Shown: positions 1-7,623 of the stretch, piece by piece
Layout of the letters: each line of letters opens with the position of its first letter
How positions within the stretch are numbered: position 1 is the first letter of the stretch
Origin: Phenylobacterium sp. CCH9-H3
GTDB lineage: Bacteria > Pseudomonadota > Alphaproteobacteria > Caulobacterales > Caulobacteraceae
Direction: 5' to 3'
NCBI RefSeq assembly: GCF_001557235.1
Contig: NZ_LSJI01000037.1
Span: 1 to 15,049, forward strand
Length of the DNA: 15,049 bases
Notes under the pieces: model-generated
Told to the model about the DNA's origin: nothing
Seen by the model: only the letters and a program-made list of their open reading frames with translations
The model's database searches: none
Made by a program: the position numbers and the translations under genes

Positions 1-161
<161 letters not shown>

Positions 162-1121
162 CTACTGGATGCCGCTGCGCCCGATGGCGTAGAAGCGCTC
201 GGCGCGCCGGGCCTTCAGCTCCTCGGCGGTCAGGCCTTCGAGGCCCTTCAGTTCCTCCTCCACCGCATCGCCCACGGCGGTCATGGCCGCTTGCGGATCG
301 GAGTGGGCTCCGCCGGCCGGCTCGGGGATGATCCGGTCGACGATCTTAAGCTTCACGAGGTCCTGGGCGGTGATCTTCATCGCCTTGGCCGCCTCGCCCG
401 GCGTGCGGGCGCCGCGCCAGAGGATCGAGTTCGCGCCCTCGGGCGGGATCACCGAATAGATCGCGTGCTCCAGGATCAGCACCCGGCTGCCGCAGGCGAT
501 GCCCAGCGCCCCGCCCGAACCGCCCTCGCCGGTGACCACCGCCACCATCGGAACTTCCAGCATCAACGCCTTCTCGGTCGACCGCGCGATGGCCTCGGCC
601 ACGCCCCGCTCCTCCGAGGCCATGCCCGGATAGGCGGCCGGCGTGTCCACGAAGCTGATCACCGGCAGCTCGAAGCGCTCCGCCAGTTCGAACAGGCGCA
701 CGGCCTTGCGATAGCCCTCGGGCCGCGCATAGCCGAAGTTGTGCTTTACGCGGGTGACCGTGTCGCGGCCCTTTTCGTGGCCCATCACCACCACCGGGCG
801 ACCGCGGAAGCGGCCGATGCCGCCCATGATCGCCTGGTCGTCGGCGAACTTGCGATCGCCGCGCAGCTCTTGGAACTCCTCGATCAAGGCGTCGACATAG
901 TCGATGAAGTGCGGCCGGTCGGGATGGCGGGCCACCTGCGTCTTCTGCCAGGCGTCGAGGTTCGAATAGGCCTCGATGCGCAGTTCCTGCGCCCGCGCCC
1001 GCAGGGATTCCAGCTCCTCCTCCACGCCGCCGCCGGCGGTTTCCGAGAGCTTGGAGAGTTCCTCGATCTTGGCTTCGAGGTCGGCGATCGGTCGCTCGAA
1101 CTCGAGGTAGTGCGCGGCCAT
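162..1121 (-). CDS. accA: Acetyl-CoA carboxylase carboxyltransferase subunit alpha
   Basis: This 319-residue cytoplasmic protein is the usual AccA length. With AccD it forms the carboxyltransferase that moves the carboxyl group from carboxybiotin on AccB to acetyl-CoA, giving malonyl-CoA for fatty-acid synthesis. Visible family signatures are LEFERPIADLEAKIEEL at the N-terminus, the helical lead-in with RHPDRP (65-70), GHEKGRDT (114-121), KHNFGYARPEGYRKA (126-140), DTPAAYPG (159-166), the glycine-rich GEGGSGGALGI (198-208) typical of a crotonase-fold oxyanion/CoA pocket, and SVIPPEGANSILWR (223-236). The start is ATG 1121; only a weak GGAC-type ribosome site precedes it. The gene stands alone with divergent transcription from the glycine-zipper gene. 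I see no truncation or missing motif. Confidence 0.97.
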   Translation of the reverse strand: MAAHYLEFERPIADLEAKIEELSKLSETAGGGVEEELESLRARAQELRIEAYSNLDAWQKTQVARHPDRPHFIDYVDALIEEFQELRGDRKFADDQAIMGGIGRFRGRPVVVMGHEKGRDTVTRVKHNFGYARPEGYRKAVRLFELAERFELPVISFVDTPAAYPGMASEERGVAEAIARSTEKALMLEVPMVAVVTGEGGSGGALGIACGSRVLILEHAIYSVIPPEGANSILWRGARTPGEAAKAMKITAQDLVKLKIVDRIIPEPAGGAHSDPQAAMTAVGDAVEEELKGLEGLTAEELKARRAERFYAIGRSGIQ

Positions 1122-1164
1122 CAGGCGTCCGTCCGTAAGAGGCTGCCGCCTCGGGAAGCGGCGG

Positions 1165-1193
1165 AAAGTAGGGCTGAACCGTCGCCGTCACAA
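1165..1193 (-). promoter_or_regulatory. Possible accA promoter
   Basis: On the minus strand, TTGTGA (1193-1188) and CCTACTTT (1172-1165) are 15 nt apart and lie about 44 nt before the accA ATG. They resemble a weak -35/-10 pair. The 160-nt divergent intergenic region must hold promoters for both flanking genes, but this is the only pair I could suggest, and the match is poor. Confidence 0.2.
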
Positions 1194-1281
1194 GCGGCGA
1201 GGCAGGGCCGCGGTTCCGGCCCGACGGAACGGTCAAGCCTCAGGAGTCGTTTGGCGTGATCGAGGAGACCAGGAGCTAGAG

Positions 1282-2052
1282 ATGAAAAACGTCATAAAGA
1301 TTGGAATGGCCTCGGCGCTGGCCCTCGCCACCGCCATGCCCGCAGTCGCCCAGCAGTACCGCCCGACCGACGAGTATGTCCGCGAACAGCGGGCCTACGA
1401 CGCCCAGCGCGCGCAGTACGAGGCGCGGCGCGAAGACTATCGCGAGACCCGCCGCGACTATCGCCAGGCGCGCAGGGACTACGAGCGCCGCCTGGCCGAG
1501 TGGAACCGCGCCCGGGTGATCTACGATCGCCGCTATGGCTCAGGCGCCTACGCGCGGATGTACGCCCGTCCGGTGTGGGACCAGACCTATTGGACCCGCT
1601 ATGAGCCGCCGCCGTACGCCGGCTACTACGGCCGTCCCGCCTCGGCCACCGCCGTGCCCTGTACGACCCGTAGCGGCGGCAGCGGCAACACCGTGGCCGG
1701 CGGCGTGCTGGGCGCCCTGGCCGGCGCGGTGCTGGGCTCGCAGGTCGCCTCGCGCGGCGCGCGGACCGAAGGCGCCGTCCTGGGTGGCGTCGCCGGCGCG
1801 GTGATCGGCGGCGCGGTCGGCAACGCCCGCGACAACGACTACAAGTGCGACAGCCGCGGGCCCTACTTCTCGTATGACGAGACGGTTCCGTACCGCGAAG
1901 GCCGCACCCGTTACTCGTCGGCCTACGACACGAGCTATTACGAGCGGCAACGCTGCCGCCTGGCCCCCGCGCCGGTCGACGCCTACGGCCGCGACGTCCG
2001 CTACGTCCGCGTCTGCCCGGACAGCGACGGCCGCTACCGCATCACGGGTTGA
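1282..2052 (+). CDS. Exported glycine-zipper 2TM protein with Tyr/Arg-rich N-terminal region
   Basis: The 256-residue product starts at ATG 1282, 6 nt after AGGAG (1271-1275). Residues 1-23 form a Sec signal peptide with a likely AVA|Q cleavage site. Residues 25-80 are very rich in Arg, Tyr, Glu and Asp and contain repeated RRxDY-like units (RREDY, RRDY, RRDYERR), probably helical. Residues 131-181 hold two blocks of spaced glycines and alanines (around GGVLGALAGAVLG and LGGVAGAVIGGAVG) that match the glycine-zipper 2TM domain seen in outer-membrane 17-kDa-antigen-like proteins. Four cysteines (127, 189, 225, 245) flank or follow the zipper and could form disulfides. There is no lipobox cysteine at the cleavage site, so it is probably not a lipoprotein. 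The likely location is the periplasm or outer membrane; function is unknown. Confidence 0.85.
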   Translation: MKNVIKIGMASALALATAMPAVAQQYRPTDEYVREQRAYDAQRAQYEARREDYRETRRDYRQARRDYERRLAEWNRARVIYDRRYGSGAYARMYARPVWDQTYWTRYEPPPYAGYYGRPASATAVPCTTRSGGSGNTVAGGVLGALAGAVLGSQVASRGARTEGAVLGGVAGAVIGGAVGNARDNDYKCDSRGPYFSYDETVPYREGRTRYSSAYDTSYYERQRCRLAPAPVDAYGRDVRYVRVCPDSDGRYRITG

Positions 2053-2058
2053 TGGCGC

Positions 2059-2084
2059 GGTCCCTCCCTCAACGGGGAGGGACC
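2059..2084. terminator. Hairpin between convergent genes, probable bidirectional terminator
   Basis: GGTCCCTCCC (2059-2068) and GGGAGGGACC (2075-2084) form a perfect 10-bp stem with a 6-nt loop. It lies 7 nt after the glycine-zipper stop and 5 nt beyond the xerD stop, so it can serve both transcripts. There is no clear T-run on either side, so it is a terminator-like hairpin rather than a textbook intrinsic terminator. Confidence 0.6.
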
Positions 2085-2088
2085 GGCG

Positions 2089-3006
2089 CTACTTCTTCCG
2101 CGCCAGCGGGTGCCGCGTCTGGACCACCTCCCGGAGGCGGTCGGACGCCACGTGCGTATAGATCTGGGTCGTTGCGATGTCCGCATGGCCCAGCAGCTTC
2201 TGCACCACCCGCAGGTCGGCGCCGCCCTCCAGCAGATGGGTGGCGAAGGCGTGGCGCAGAACGTGCGGGCTGACCCGCGCCGGGTCGATCCCGGCGTCGG
2301 CCGCCGCCTCGTCCAGAACCTGCGCGAAGCGCCGGGGCGTGAGACGCCCTGCCTTGCTTCGCGACGGAAAGAGCCAGGGGTTCGCCTTGTCGCCTTTCGG
2401 CAGGAAGCTGGGGCGGGCCGCCAGATAGGCTTTCACCGCCGCGCGCGCCGTATCGTTCAGCGGCGCGAGCCGCTCCTTACCCCCCTTTCCCTTCACGATC
2501 AGATAGGCAGGGTCCCGCTGCAGCGCCGCCAGGGGCAGGGCCGTCAGTTCCGAGATCCGCAGGCCCGAGGCATACGCCAGCTCCACCATGCAGCCGAAGC
2601 GCAGGCCCTGCGCCCCGTCGCGGGCCGACGCCGCGGCGATCAGGCGGTCCATCTCCTCGCGGCTCAGCACTTTTGGCAGCGGCCGGCCCTTCTTCGGCGC
2701 CTCGACGCGGCGCGAGGGGTCGTCGTCCCGCCAACCCTCGCCCAGGACGAATCGGTAGAATTGCCGCACCGCCGCCCGCCGTCGGGCCGCCGTGGCGGGC
2801 GAAAGACCCCGCGCGCCCAGGTCGGCGAAATAGGCCTCCACATCCTCGGCCGAGGCCTCCGCCAGGCCGCGGCTCCGCCCCGCCAGGAACTGGCCCGCGT
2901 CGGTCAGGTCTCGGGAATAGGCCGACAGGGTGTTGCGCGCGGCGGCGCGTTCGACCGCCATCATCTCGAGGAAGGCTTCCGCCCAGTCGGCCCCCGTCGC
3001 CGTCAT
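2089..3006 (-). CDS. xerD: Site-specific tyrosine recombinase XerD/XerC type
   Basis: This 305-residue protein has the full tyrosine-recombinase layout: an N-terminal SAM-like core-binding domain (about 1-95) and a C-terminal catalytic domain (about 110-300). Expected catalytic residues are visible: Arg150 in ASGLRISELTAL, a hairpin lysine in VKGKGGKER (about Lys174), His248 and Arg251 in SPHVLRHAFATHLLEGGADL, His274 in LLGHADIATT, and nucleophile Tyr283 in TQIYTHV. XerC/XerD heterotetramers resolve chromosome dimers at dif near the division septum. The N-terminal half and neighbour order favour XerD, but separating XerD from XerC needs alignment. The start ATG overlaps the stop of the upstream exported-protein gene (ATGA, 3006-3003), so translation is probably coupled. 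No dif site is visible nearby. Confidence 0.92.
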   Translation of the reverse strand: MTATGADWAEAFLEMMAVERAAARNTLSAYSRDLTDAGQFLAGRSRGLAEASAEDVEAYFADLGARGLSPATAARRRAAVRQFYRFVLGEGWRDDDPSRRVEAPKKGRPLPKVLSREEMDRLIAAASARDGAQGLRFGCMVELAYASGLRISELTALPLAALQRDPAYLIVKGKGGKERLAPLNDTARAAVKAYLAARPSFLPKGDKANPWLFPSRSKAGRLTPRRFAQVLDEAAADAGIDPARVSPHVLRHAFATHLLEGGADLRVVQKLLGHADIATTQIYTHVASDRLREVVQTRHPLARKK

Positions 3007-4196
3007 TTCAGGCCTGCCAGGCCCTCAAGCACGAAGAGGCGGGCATCGTCGGCCAGGCCGGCGCGAATGAGGGTGCGGACGATGCGGACCCGGTCGCCCA
3101 GGGCCGGGCCGGCCGCGCCCGCGTCGGCGCAGGTCCATAGCGCCAGCAACGCGGCCTCGCCCACGCGCCGGCTGTCCGCGGCCGCCTCCAGCGCCAGGCT
3201 GCGGCCGGCCGGCGCCTTACCCTCGGGCACGGGCAAGGCCGAGATCCTCGCCCGGTCCGGACCCGGCAGGTCGTTGGCCAGCGCCGCCAGCAGCACGGCT
3301 GCCGCCTGCAGCCGTGGCTTGGACTTCGGATCCGTCGCGTCGGCCGCCGCCGCGATCAGCGCCGAGACGCCGCCCTCGGGGGGCAGGCCGGACACCACCG
3401 CCTGGGCCAGGCCGCCGATCTGGCCGTCGATCAGGGTCACGTCGAACGCCGGCGCCGCGGGCTCGGCCCCCGACAGCGCCGCGGCCACCGCCGGACTGGG
3501 CTTGGCCGCGGCCACGTCCAGTCCGAGGCTCTTCGAAAGGGCGAAATCCAGTCCGTTGCGCAGCGAGGCCGCGCCGGGCGCGGCCCCGGACAGCTTGGCG
3601 GCCATCAGCCGGCCATAGACGGCGTCGCGCGCCTGGGCCTGGGCGAGATCGAAGGTGAGCTGGGCCTGCGCGCCCTGCCCCGCCTCGACCTGGCAGAACG
3701 CGCGCAGCCGCAGCCAATAGGGTTCGCCGCGGCCCGCCGACAGCCCCTCGGCGATGGCGCAGGCCCGGGCGTTGTCGCCGGCCAGCAGGGCCGCCTCGGC
3801 TCCTGCCTGCGAAAGCGCCGCGCTGCGCCCCATGCCCGCCGCGCGGTCGAGGATGCGGCTGGCCGCGGCCCCGTCGCCCAGGGCGATCAGGGCGTTGGCC
3901 CGCGCGCCGGTCAGAGCTTCGTCGCCCGCCGACCCGTCGGGTCCCCGCGCGCCGGTGGCCAGCACGCGCCGCGCCAGCGAGGCGGCGGCGGGCGACAGCG
4001 GCTTGGACGCGAGCATCGGCAGGACGGCTCGCGCCGTCTCGATGGGCGTGCCGCTCCACAGATCGGCGGGCAGGCCGGTGTCCCGTCCTGGCGTCGAGAA
4101 GGCGTCGGGGGCGGCGAGTTGGACCACTTCGACTTGGGCGCGGGCGGGCGCCGCCGCCAGGATCAGGAGGCTTGCGATGAGGGCTATGCGCGACAT
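3003..4196 (-). CDS. Exported Ala-rich protein with TPR-like helical repeats, function unknown
   Basis: I chose ATG 4196 (397 residues) because it gives a compact signal peptide, [20 protein letters not shown] before Q21. A GTG at 4214 would add six residues; neither start has a strong ribosome site. The mature protein is Ala/Leu/Gly-rich. At least three stretches resemble TPR or Sel1-like helix pairs: about 97-120 ([19 protein letters not shown]), 128-152 ([18 protein letters not shown]) and 160-185 ([18 protein letters not shown]). Two cysteines fall in the second and third of these, and another lies near the C-terminus (LWTCADAG). It probably acts in the periplasm as a protein-binding scaffold, which is inference. 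The four-base overlap with xerD makes a two-gene unit, but no functional link to recombination is evident. I do not recognise a named family. Confidence 0.8.
   Translation of the reverse strand: MSRIALIASLLILAAAPARAQVEVVQLAAPDAFSTPGRDTGLPADLWSGTPIETARAVLPMLASKPLSPAAASLARRVLATGARGPDGSAGDEALTGARANALIALGDGAAASRILDRAAGMGRSAALSQAGAEAALLAGDNARACAIAEGLSAGRGEPYWLRLRAFCQVEAGQGAQAQLTFDLAQAQARDAVYGRLMAAKLSGAAPGAASLRNGLDFALSKSLGLDVAAAKPSPAVAAALSGAEPAAPAFDVTLIDGQIGGLAQAVVSGLPPEGGVSALIAAAADATDPKSKPRLQAAAVLLAALANDLPGPDRARISALPVPEGKAPAGRSLALEAAADSRRVGEAALLALWTCADAGAAGPALGDRVRIVRTLIRAGLADDARLFVLEGLAGLK
3011..3023 (-). promoter_or_regulatory. Small hairpin at the xerD translation start region
   Basis: GGCCT (3011-3015) and AGGCC (3019-3023) form a perfect 5-bp stem with a 3-nt loop. 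It lies 5 to 17 nt before the xerD ATG, inside the last codons of the upstream gene, where a ribosome-binding site would sit. It could make xerD translation depend on ribosomes finishing the upstream gene. It also encodes a GLAGL repeat, so chance is possible. Confidence 0.3.
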
Positions 4197-4223
4197 GGCC
4201 GCCAGCTTACCCACGCCGGCACG

Positions 4224-4251
4224 TTGGCGCGAGGGGCCAGGGTCGTGTAAA
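4224..4251 (+). promoter_or_regulatory. Possible aroK promoter
   Basis: TTGGCG (4224-4229) and TGTAAA (4246-4251) are 16 nt apart in the 68-nt gap between the divergent exported-protein gene and aroK. If used, transcription would start only a few bases before the aroK ATG, giving a very short leader. That agrees with the lack of a strong ribosome site there. The assignment is by eye. Confidence 0.25.
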
Positions 4252-4264
4252 GGCTGCGCCGTTC

Positions 4265-4813
4265 ATGGACCGCTACGAACCGCTCCGCCGTCGGACTATC
4301 GCGCTTGTGGGCCTCATGGGCGTCGGCAAGTCGAGCGTGGGCCGCCGTCTGGCCAACGCCCTCAGCCTGCCGTTCCGCGACGCCGACGCCGAGGTGGAGG
4401 CCGCGGCCGGACGCTCCATCCCCGAGATCTTCGCCGAGCTGGGCGAGGCCGCCTTCCGCGACGGCGAGCGCCGGGTGATCGCCCGTCTGCTGGAGGGGCC
4501 GCCCCATGTGCTGGCCACCGGCGGCGGGGCGTTCATGAACGCCGAGACCCGGGCGCTCATCAAGGCGCACGCCATCTCGATCTGGCTGAAGGCGGACCTG
4601 GAGGTTCTGGCCCGCCGTGTGGGCCGCAAGGACAGCCGCCCCCTTCTCGCCGGCAAGGATCCCATGGACGTCCTGCGCGCCCAGGCCGAGGTCCGCTATC
4701 CCATCTATGCCGAGGCCGACATCACGGTGGAGACGGGCGACACCGCCCATCACATCGCCGTGGGCCAGGTGATCGAGGCGATGTCGAAATATCTGGGCGA
4801 GACCTGCGAATGA
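4265..4813 (+). CDS. aroK: Shikimate kinase
   Basis: This 182-residue cytoplasmic enzyme phosphorylates shikimate at the 3-hydroxyl with ATP, the fifth step from DAHP toward chorismate. The Walker A loop is GLMGVGKSS (Gly16-Ser24, with Lys22). Asp39/Asp41 in the DADAE segment, Arg65 in FRDGERR, and the glycine triplet 86-88 in ATGGGAF are the shikimate- and magnesium-binding features of the family. SRPLL (124-128) belongs to the lid, with the usual lid/adenine arginine near Arg144 (AEVRYPIY). Length is normal. ATG 4265 was chosen because it starts just before the conserved domain. Its stop TGA overlaps the aroB ATG, so it is the first gene of a tightly coupled unit with aroB and the CNNM/CorC-like gene. 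Confidence 0.96.
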   Translation: MDRYEPLRRRTIALVGLMGVGKSSVGRRLANALSLPFRDADAEVEAAAGRSIPEIFAELGEAAFRDGERRVIARLLEGPPHVLATGGGAFMNAETRALIKAHAISIWLKADLEVLARRVGRKDSRPLLAGKDPMDVLRAQAEVRYPIYAEADITVETGDTAHHIAVGQVIEAMSKYLGETCE

Positions 4814-5922
4814 GCCTCACCGTACCCGTGGGGCTCGGCGAGCGGTCTTATGACGTCGTGGTGGGCGAAGGCCTGCTGGACGTCGCCGGTCGCCTCATCG
4901 CCCCATTCCAGACGCGCGGCCGCACCGCCGTGGTGTCGGACGAGACCGTCTGGCGCCTGCACGGCGAACGCCTCACCGCCGCCCTGGCCGCCGCGGGCGT
5001 CACCGCCTTGCCGGTGATCGTGCCCCCGGGCGAACAGACCAAGAGCTTCGAGGGGCTGGCCGACGTCTGCGACCGGCTGCTGGCCCTGGAGCTGGACCGC
5101 GGCGACATCGTCACGGCCTTCGGCGGCGGCGTGGTCGGCGACCTCGCCGGCTTCGCGGCGGCGATCTACAAGCGCGGCATCGACTTCGTTCAGATCCCCA
5201 CCACCCTGCTGGCCCAGGTCGACTCCTCGGTGGGCGGCAAGACCGCCATCGACACGCCGCGGGGCAAGAATCTGGTGGGCGCCTTCCATCAGCCGAAGCT
5301 GGTGCTGGCCGACCTGTCGGTCCTCTCCACTCTCCCCGACCGCGAGATGCGCGCCGGCTATGCCGAGATAGTCAAGTACGGCCTTCTGGGCGACCTCGCC
5401 TTCTTCGAATGGCTGGAGGCCAATGTGGCGGCGGTGCTGGCGCGCGAGCCGGGGGCCTTGTCCTATGCCGTCGCGCATTCCGTGCGGATGAAGGCGCAGA
5501 TCGTCGCCGAGGACGAGAAGGAACAGGGCCGCCGCGCGCTCCTGAACCTCGGCCACACCTTCGGCCACGCCCTGGAATCCGAGACCGGATACGGGGAAGC
5601 GCTGCTGCACGGCGAGGCGGTCGGCGCGGGCATGGCCCTGGCGTTCCGCTTCTCCGCCGCGCAAGGGCTGGCGAGCGGCCAGGACGCCATCCGCGCCACC
5701 CGCGCCATCGCCGCCGCCGGCCTGCCCACCACCTTGCCGGAGGTCGCCGGCCATCCCTTCGATGCGAGCCGCCTGGTCGCCCACATGGGCCAGGACAAGA
5801 AGGCCGAGGCCGGGCGCCTGACCTTCATCCTGGCGCGCGCCCTCGGCGAGGCCTTCGTCGCCAAGGACGTGGACGCCGGCGCCGTGCGCGCATTCCTGGT
5901 CGCGGAGGGCGCACGCCCGTGA
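4810..5922 (+). CDS. aroB: 3-dehydroquinate synthase
   Basis: This 370-residue enzyme converts DAHP to 3-dehydroquinate using NAD+ and a divalent metal, the second shikimate-pathway step. Family motifs in order: PGEQTKS (73-79) and [14 protein letters not shown] (105-118) of the NAD site; [18 protein letters not shown] (129-146); GYAEIVKYG (183-191) with metal ligand Glu186; [12 protein letters not shown] (245-256) with His249; [10 protein letters not shown] (266-275) with His267; and QDKK (328-331). All ligands are intact. ATG 4810 overlaps the aroK TGA in an ATGA arrangement. The frame stays open far upstream, but that part is a shadow of aroK. The stop overlaps the next gene's GTG, so three proteins are probably made by coupled translation from one mRNA. 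Confidence 0.97.
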   Translation: MSLTVPVGLGERSYDVVVGEGLLDVAGRLIAPFQTRGRTAVVSDETVWRLHGERLTAALAAAGVTALPVIVPPGEQTKSFEGLADVCDRLLALELDRGDIVTAFGGGVVGDLAGFAAAIYKRGIDFVQIPTTLLAQVDSSVGGKTAIDTPRGKNLVGAFHQPKLVLADLSVLSTLPDREMRAGYAEIVKYGLLGDLAFFEWLEANVAAVLAREPGALSYAVAHSVRMKAQIVAEDEKEQGRRALLNLGHTFGHALESETGYGEALLHGEAVGAGMALAFRFSAAQGLASGQDAIRATRAIAAAGLPTTLPEVAGHPFDASRLVAHMGQDKKAEAGRLTFILARALGEAFVAKDVDAGAVRAFLVAEGARP

Positions 5923-7208
5923 TCGTCGCCCTGATCGCGGCCCTCGCGCCGTCCCTGGTCTTCCTGCTGACCCTCTCGGCCCTCCTGTCGGCCGCCGAGA
6001 CCTCCATGACCGCCGCCAGCCGCGGCCGGCTGCACCAGCTGGAGCGGGAGGGCGATCGCGCCGCGCGGCGGATCAACCGCCTGTTGGGTAACCAGGAGAC
6101 GATGATCGGGGCCATCCTCCTGGCCAACAACGTCATCAACATCGGCGCCTCGGCCCTGACCACCAGCGTCTTGTCCGTGGCCTTCCCCGGCCCGCTGGGC
6201 GCCCTGATCGCCACGGGTGTGATGACCGTGCTGGTGGTGATCTTCGCCGAGATCCTGCCCAAGACCCTGGCCATCGCCCGCGCCGACGACGTGGCCCGGA
6301 CGCTGTCGGTGCCGACCTTCTGGGTGGTGCGCATCTTCGGCCCGCTGGCCGACGGGGCCCAGTGGGTGGTGCGCCTGACCCTGCGCCCGTTCGGGATCAA
6401 GCTGGACGCCGGCACCGACGTTCTAGCCGCTCACGAGGAGATCCGCGGCGCGGTGGAGTACCACCACTCCGAAGGCCTGGTGGAGACCCGCGACCGCTGG
6501 ATGCTGGGCGGGGTGCTGGACCTGGGCGAGATGGACGTTTCCGAAGTCATGGTCCACCGCCGCTCGATGGAGACCGTGGACGGCGGCCTCAGCGCCCGCG
6601 AGATCGTCGCAGAGACCCTGGCCAGCCAGCACAGCCGCGTGCCGATCTACCGCGACGAGCCCGAGAACGTGGTGGGCGTCCTCCATGTGAAGGACCTCCT
6701 GCGCGCCATCACCGACGCCGACGGCCGGATCGATGACCTGGACGTGGGCGCGATCCTGCGCGAGCCCTGGTTCATCCCCGAGACCACCTCGCTCAAGGAC
6801 CAGCTCGCCGCCTTCCTGAAACGCCAGAACCACTTCGCCCTCGTGGTCGACGAGTATGGCGGCCTGCAGGGCCTGGTCACGCTGGAGGACATCCTCGAGG
6901 AGATCGTCGGCGAGATCGAGGACGAGCACGACGTGGTCGCCGCCGGCGTCAAGCCGGCCGAGGGCGGCGGCGTCATCGTCGAGGGCTCGGTCACCATCCG
7001 CGACCTGAACCGCGCCATGAACTGGAACCTGCCCGACGACGAGGCGGTGACCGTGGCCGGCTTGCTGATCCACGAGGCCCAGGCGATCCCCGAGGTGGGC
7101 CAGACCTACACCTTCTACCACCACCGCTTCCGGGTGGAGGCGCGCAAGGGCGCCCGGATCACCTCGCTGAAGGTCGAGCCGCTCGCCCGCGAGGACGACG
7201 GGGAATAG
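5919..7208 (+). CDS. CNNM/CorC (HlyC-CorC) family transporter with CBS pair
   Basis: The start is GTG 5919, giving 429 residues; GTGA overlaps the aroB stop by 4 nt. The N-terminal DUF21/CNNM membrane domain (about 1-160) has several hydrophobic segments and the signatures [11 protein letters not shown] (24-34), [16 protein letters not shown] (67-82) and EILPKTLA (111-118). A tandem CBS module spans about 205-330, ending in [18 protein letters not shown] (311-328). A C-terminal CorC/HlyC-associated domain (about 345-425) follows. CNNM/CorC homologues bind ATP-Mg through the CBS pair and move Mg2+ (or help resist Co2+) across the inner membrane. Old 'hemolysin' names for this family are misleading. 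Which ion it carries cannot be told here. It converges on the DUF3297 gene with only 2 nt between stops. Confidence 0.92.
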   Translation: MIVALIAALAPSLVFLLTLSALLSAAETSMTAASRGRLHQLEREGDRAARRINRLLGNQETMIGAILLANNVINIGASALTTSVLSVAFPGPLGALIATGVMTVLVVIFAEILPKTLAIARADDVARTLSVPTFWVVRIFGPLADGAQWVVRLTLRPFGIKLDAGTDVLAAHEEIRGAVEYHHSEGLVETRDRWMLGGVLDLGEMDVSEVMVHRRSMETVDGGLSAREIVAETLASQHSRVPIYRDEPENVVGVLHVKDLLRAITDADGRIDDLDVGAILREPWFIPETTSLKDQLAAFLKRQNHFALVVDEYGGLQGLVTLEDILEEIVGEIEDEHDVVAAGVKPAEGGGVIVEGSVTIRDLNRAMNWNLPDDEAVTVAGLLIHEAQAIPEVGQTYTFYHHRFRVEARKGARITSLKVEPLAREDDGE

Positions 7209-7210
7209 AC

Positions 7211-7462
7211 TCAGCCTTCGCGGTAGTAGGGCTCGACCGGCCCCTGCAGCTTCATGGTCAGCGCGTTGCCGTGCCGGTCCTTGGAATTGCCGACCGCCAG
7301 GCGCACCCAGCCTTCGCTGACGCAGTATTCCTCGACGTTGGTCTTGTCCTGGCCCTTGAACCGCACGCCCACGTTCCGCTGCAGGACGTCGGCGTCGTAG
7401 TACGGGCTGTTCGGGTCCACCGACAGGCGGTCGGGCAGGGCCGGAGGGGTCTCTTCGCTCAT
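7211..7462 (-). CDS. DUF3297 family small protein
   Basis: The 83-residue product begins MSEETPPALPDRLSVDP and contains KTNVEEYCVSEGWVRLAVG (40-58) and GNALTMKLQGPVE, the near-invariant core of the DUF3297 proteins of Proteobacteria. It has no signal peptide or membrane segment, so it is probably cytoplasmic; function is unknown. The open frame extends upstream to 7615, but that part is low-complexity and crosses a GC palindrome, so ATG 7462 is the better start although no Shine-Dalgarno is visible. It converges on the CNNM/CorC-like gene (2-nt gap, no hairpin seen) and diverges from the dipeptidyl peptidase gene. Confidence 0.88.
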   Translation of the reverse strand: MSEETPPALPDRLSVDPNSPYYDADVLQRNVGVRFKGQDKTNVEEYCVSEGWVRLAVGNSKDRHGNALTMKLQGPVEPYYREG

Positions 7463-7509
7463 GCGCGCGGAGTTCGCACAGTCGCGCCCCGCATTCAAGC
7501 TGGCGCCGC

Positions 7510-7539
7510 CCCCCTCTCCTCGCCGGTAGGGGGAGGGGG
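7510..7539. repeat. GC-rich palindrome in a divergent intergenic region
   Basis: CCCCCTCTCC (7510-7519) pairs with GGGGGAGGGGG (7529-7539, one G unused or forming an extra wobble), giving a 10-bp stem with one G-T wobble and a loop of about 8 nt. It sits between the divergent DUF3297 and peptidase genes, where a terminator is not expected. Its C/T-then-G/A make-up resembles the hairpin at 2059-2084, so both may belong to a dispersed intergenic palindrome family. Apart from this palindrome I see no clear promoter in 7463-7623. Confidence 0.45.
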
Positions 7540-7623
7540 AGCGACGGAGGCTCGGCGCTCGCGGCATGCCCCCAACCGAAGAGCCGATTGCCAAGCCGGC
7601 CCCGACGCGGTTCAACAGCGGTC

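Noticed and set aside
1122..1281. Riboswitch or attenuator upstream of accA
   Set aside because: Short GC-rich inverted repeats are present (around 1146-1164), but I can recognise no conserved riboswitch core or leader peptide.
2110..3618. A 502-codon plus-strand open frame opposite xerD and the TPR-like gene
   Set aside because: Its product is rich in Arg, Pro and Ala with no domain, and the opposite strand encodes a complete tyrosine recombinase. Long antisense frames are expected at this GC content.
3754..4809. Upstream extension of the aroB frame giving a 722-residue product
   Set aside because: The extra sequence overlaps aroK in another frame and is Arg/Pro/Gly-rich. The conserved AroB start is at 4810, at an ATGA junction.
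5409..5918. Upstream extension of the CNNM/CorC-like frame into aroB
   Set aside because: It lies inside the aroB coding region and has no family resemblance. GTG 5919 begins just before the first membrane segment.
7463..7615. N-terminal extension of the DUF3297 protein
   Set aside because: It is low-complexity, crosses a GC palindrome and is not part of the known DUF3297 length of about 80 residues.
7588..7623. TTG start for the dipeptidyl peptidase
   Set aside because: It would put 12 charged residues before an otherwise ideal signal peptide. ATG 7624 is preferred.
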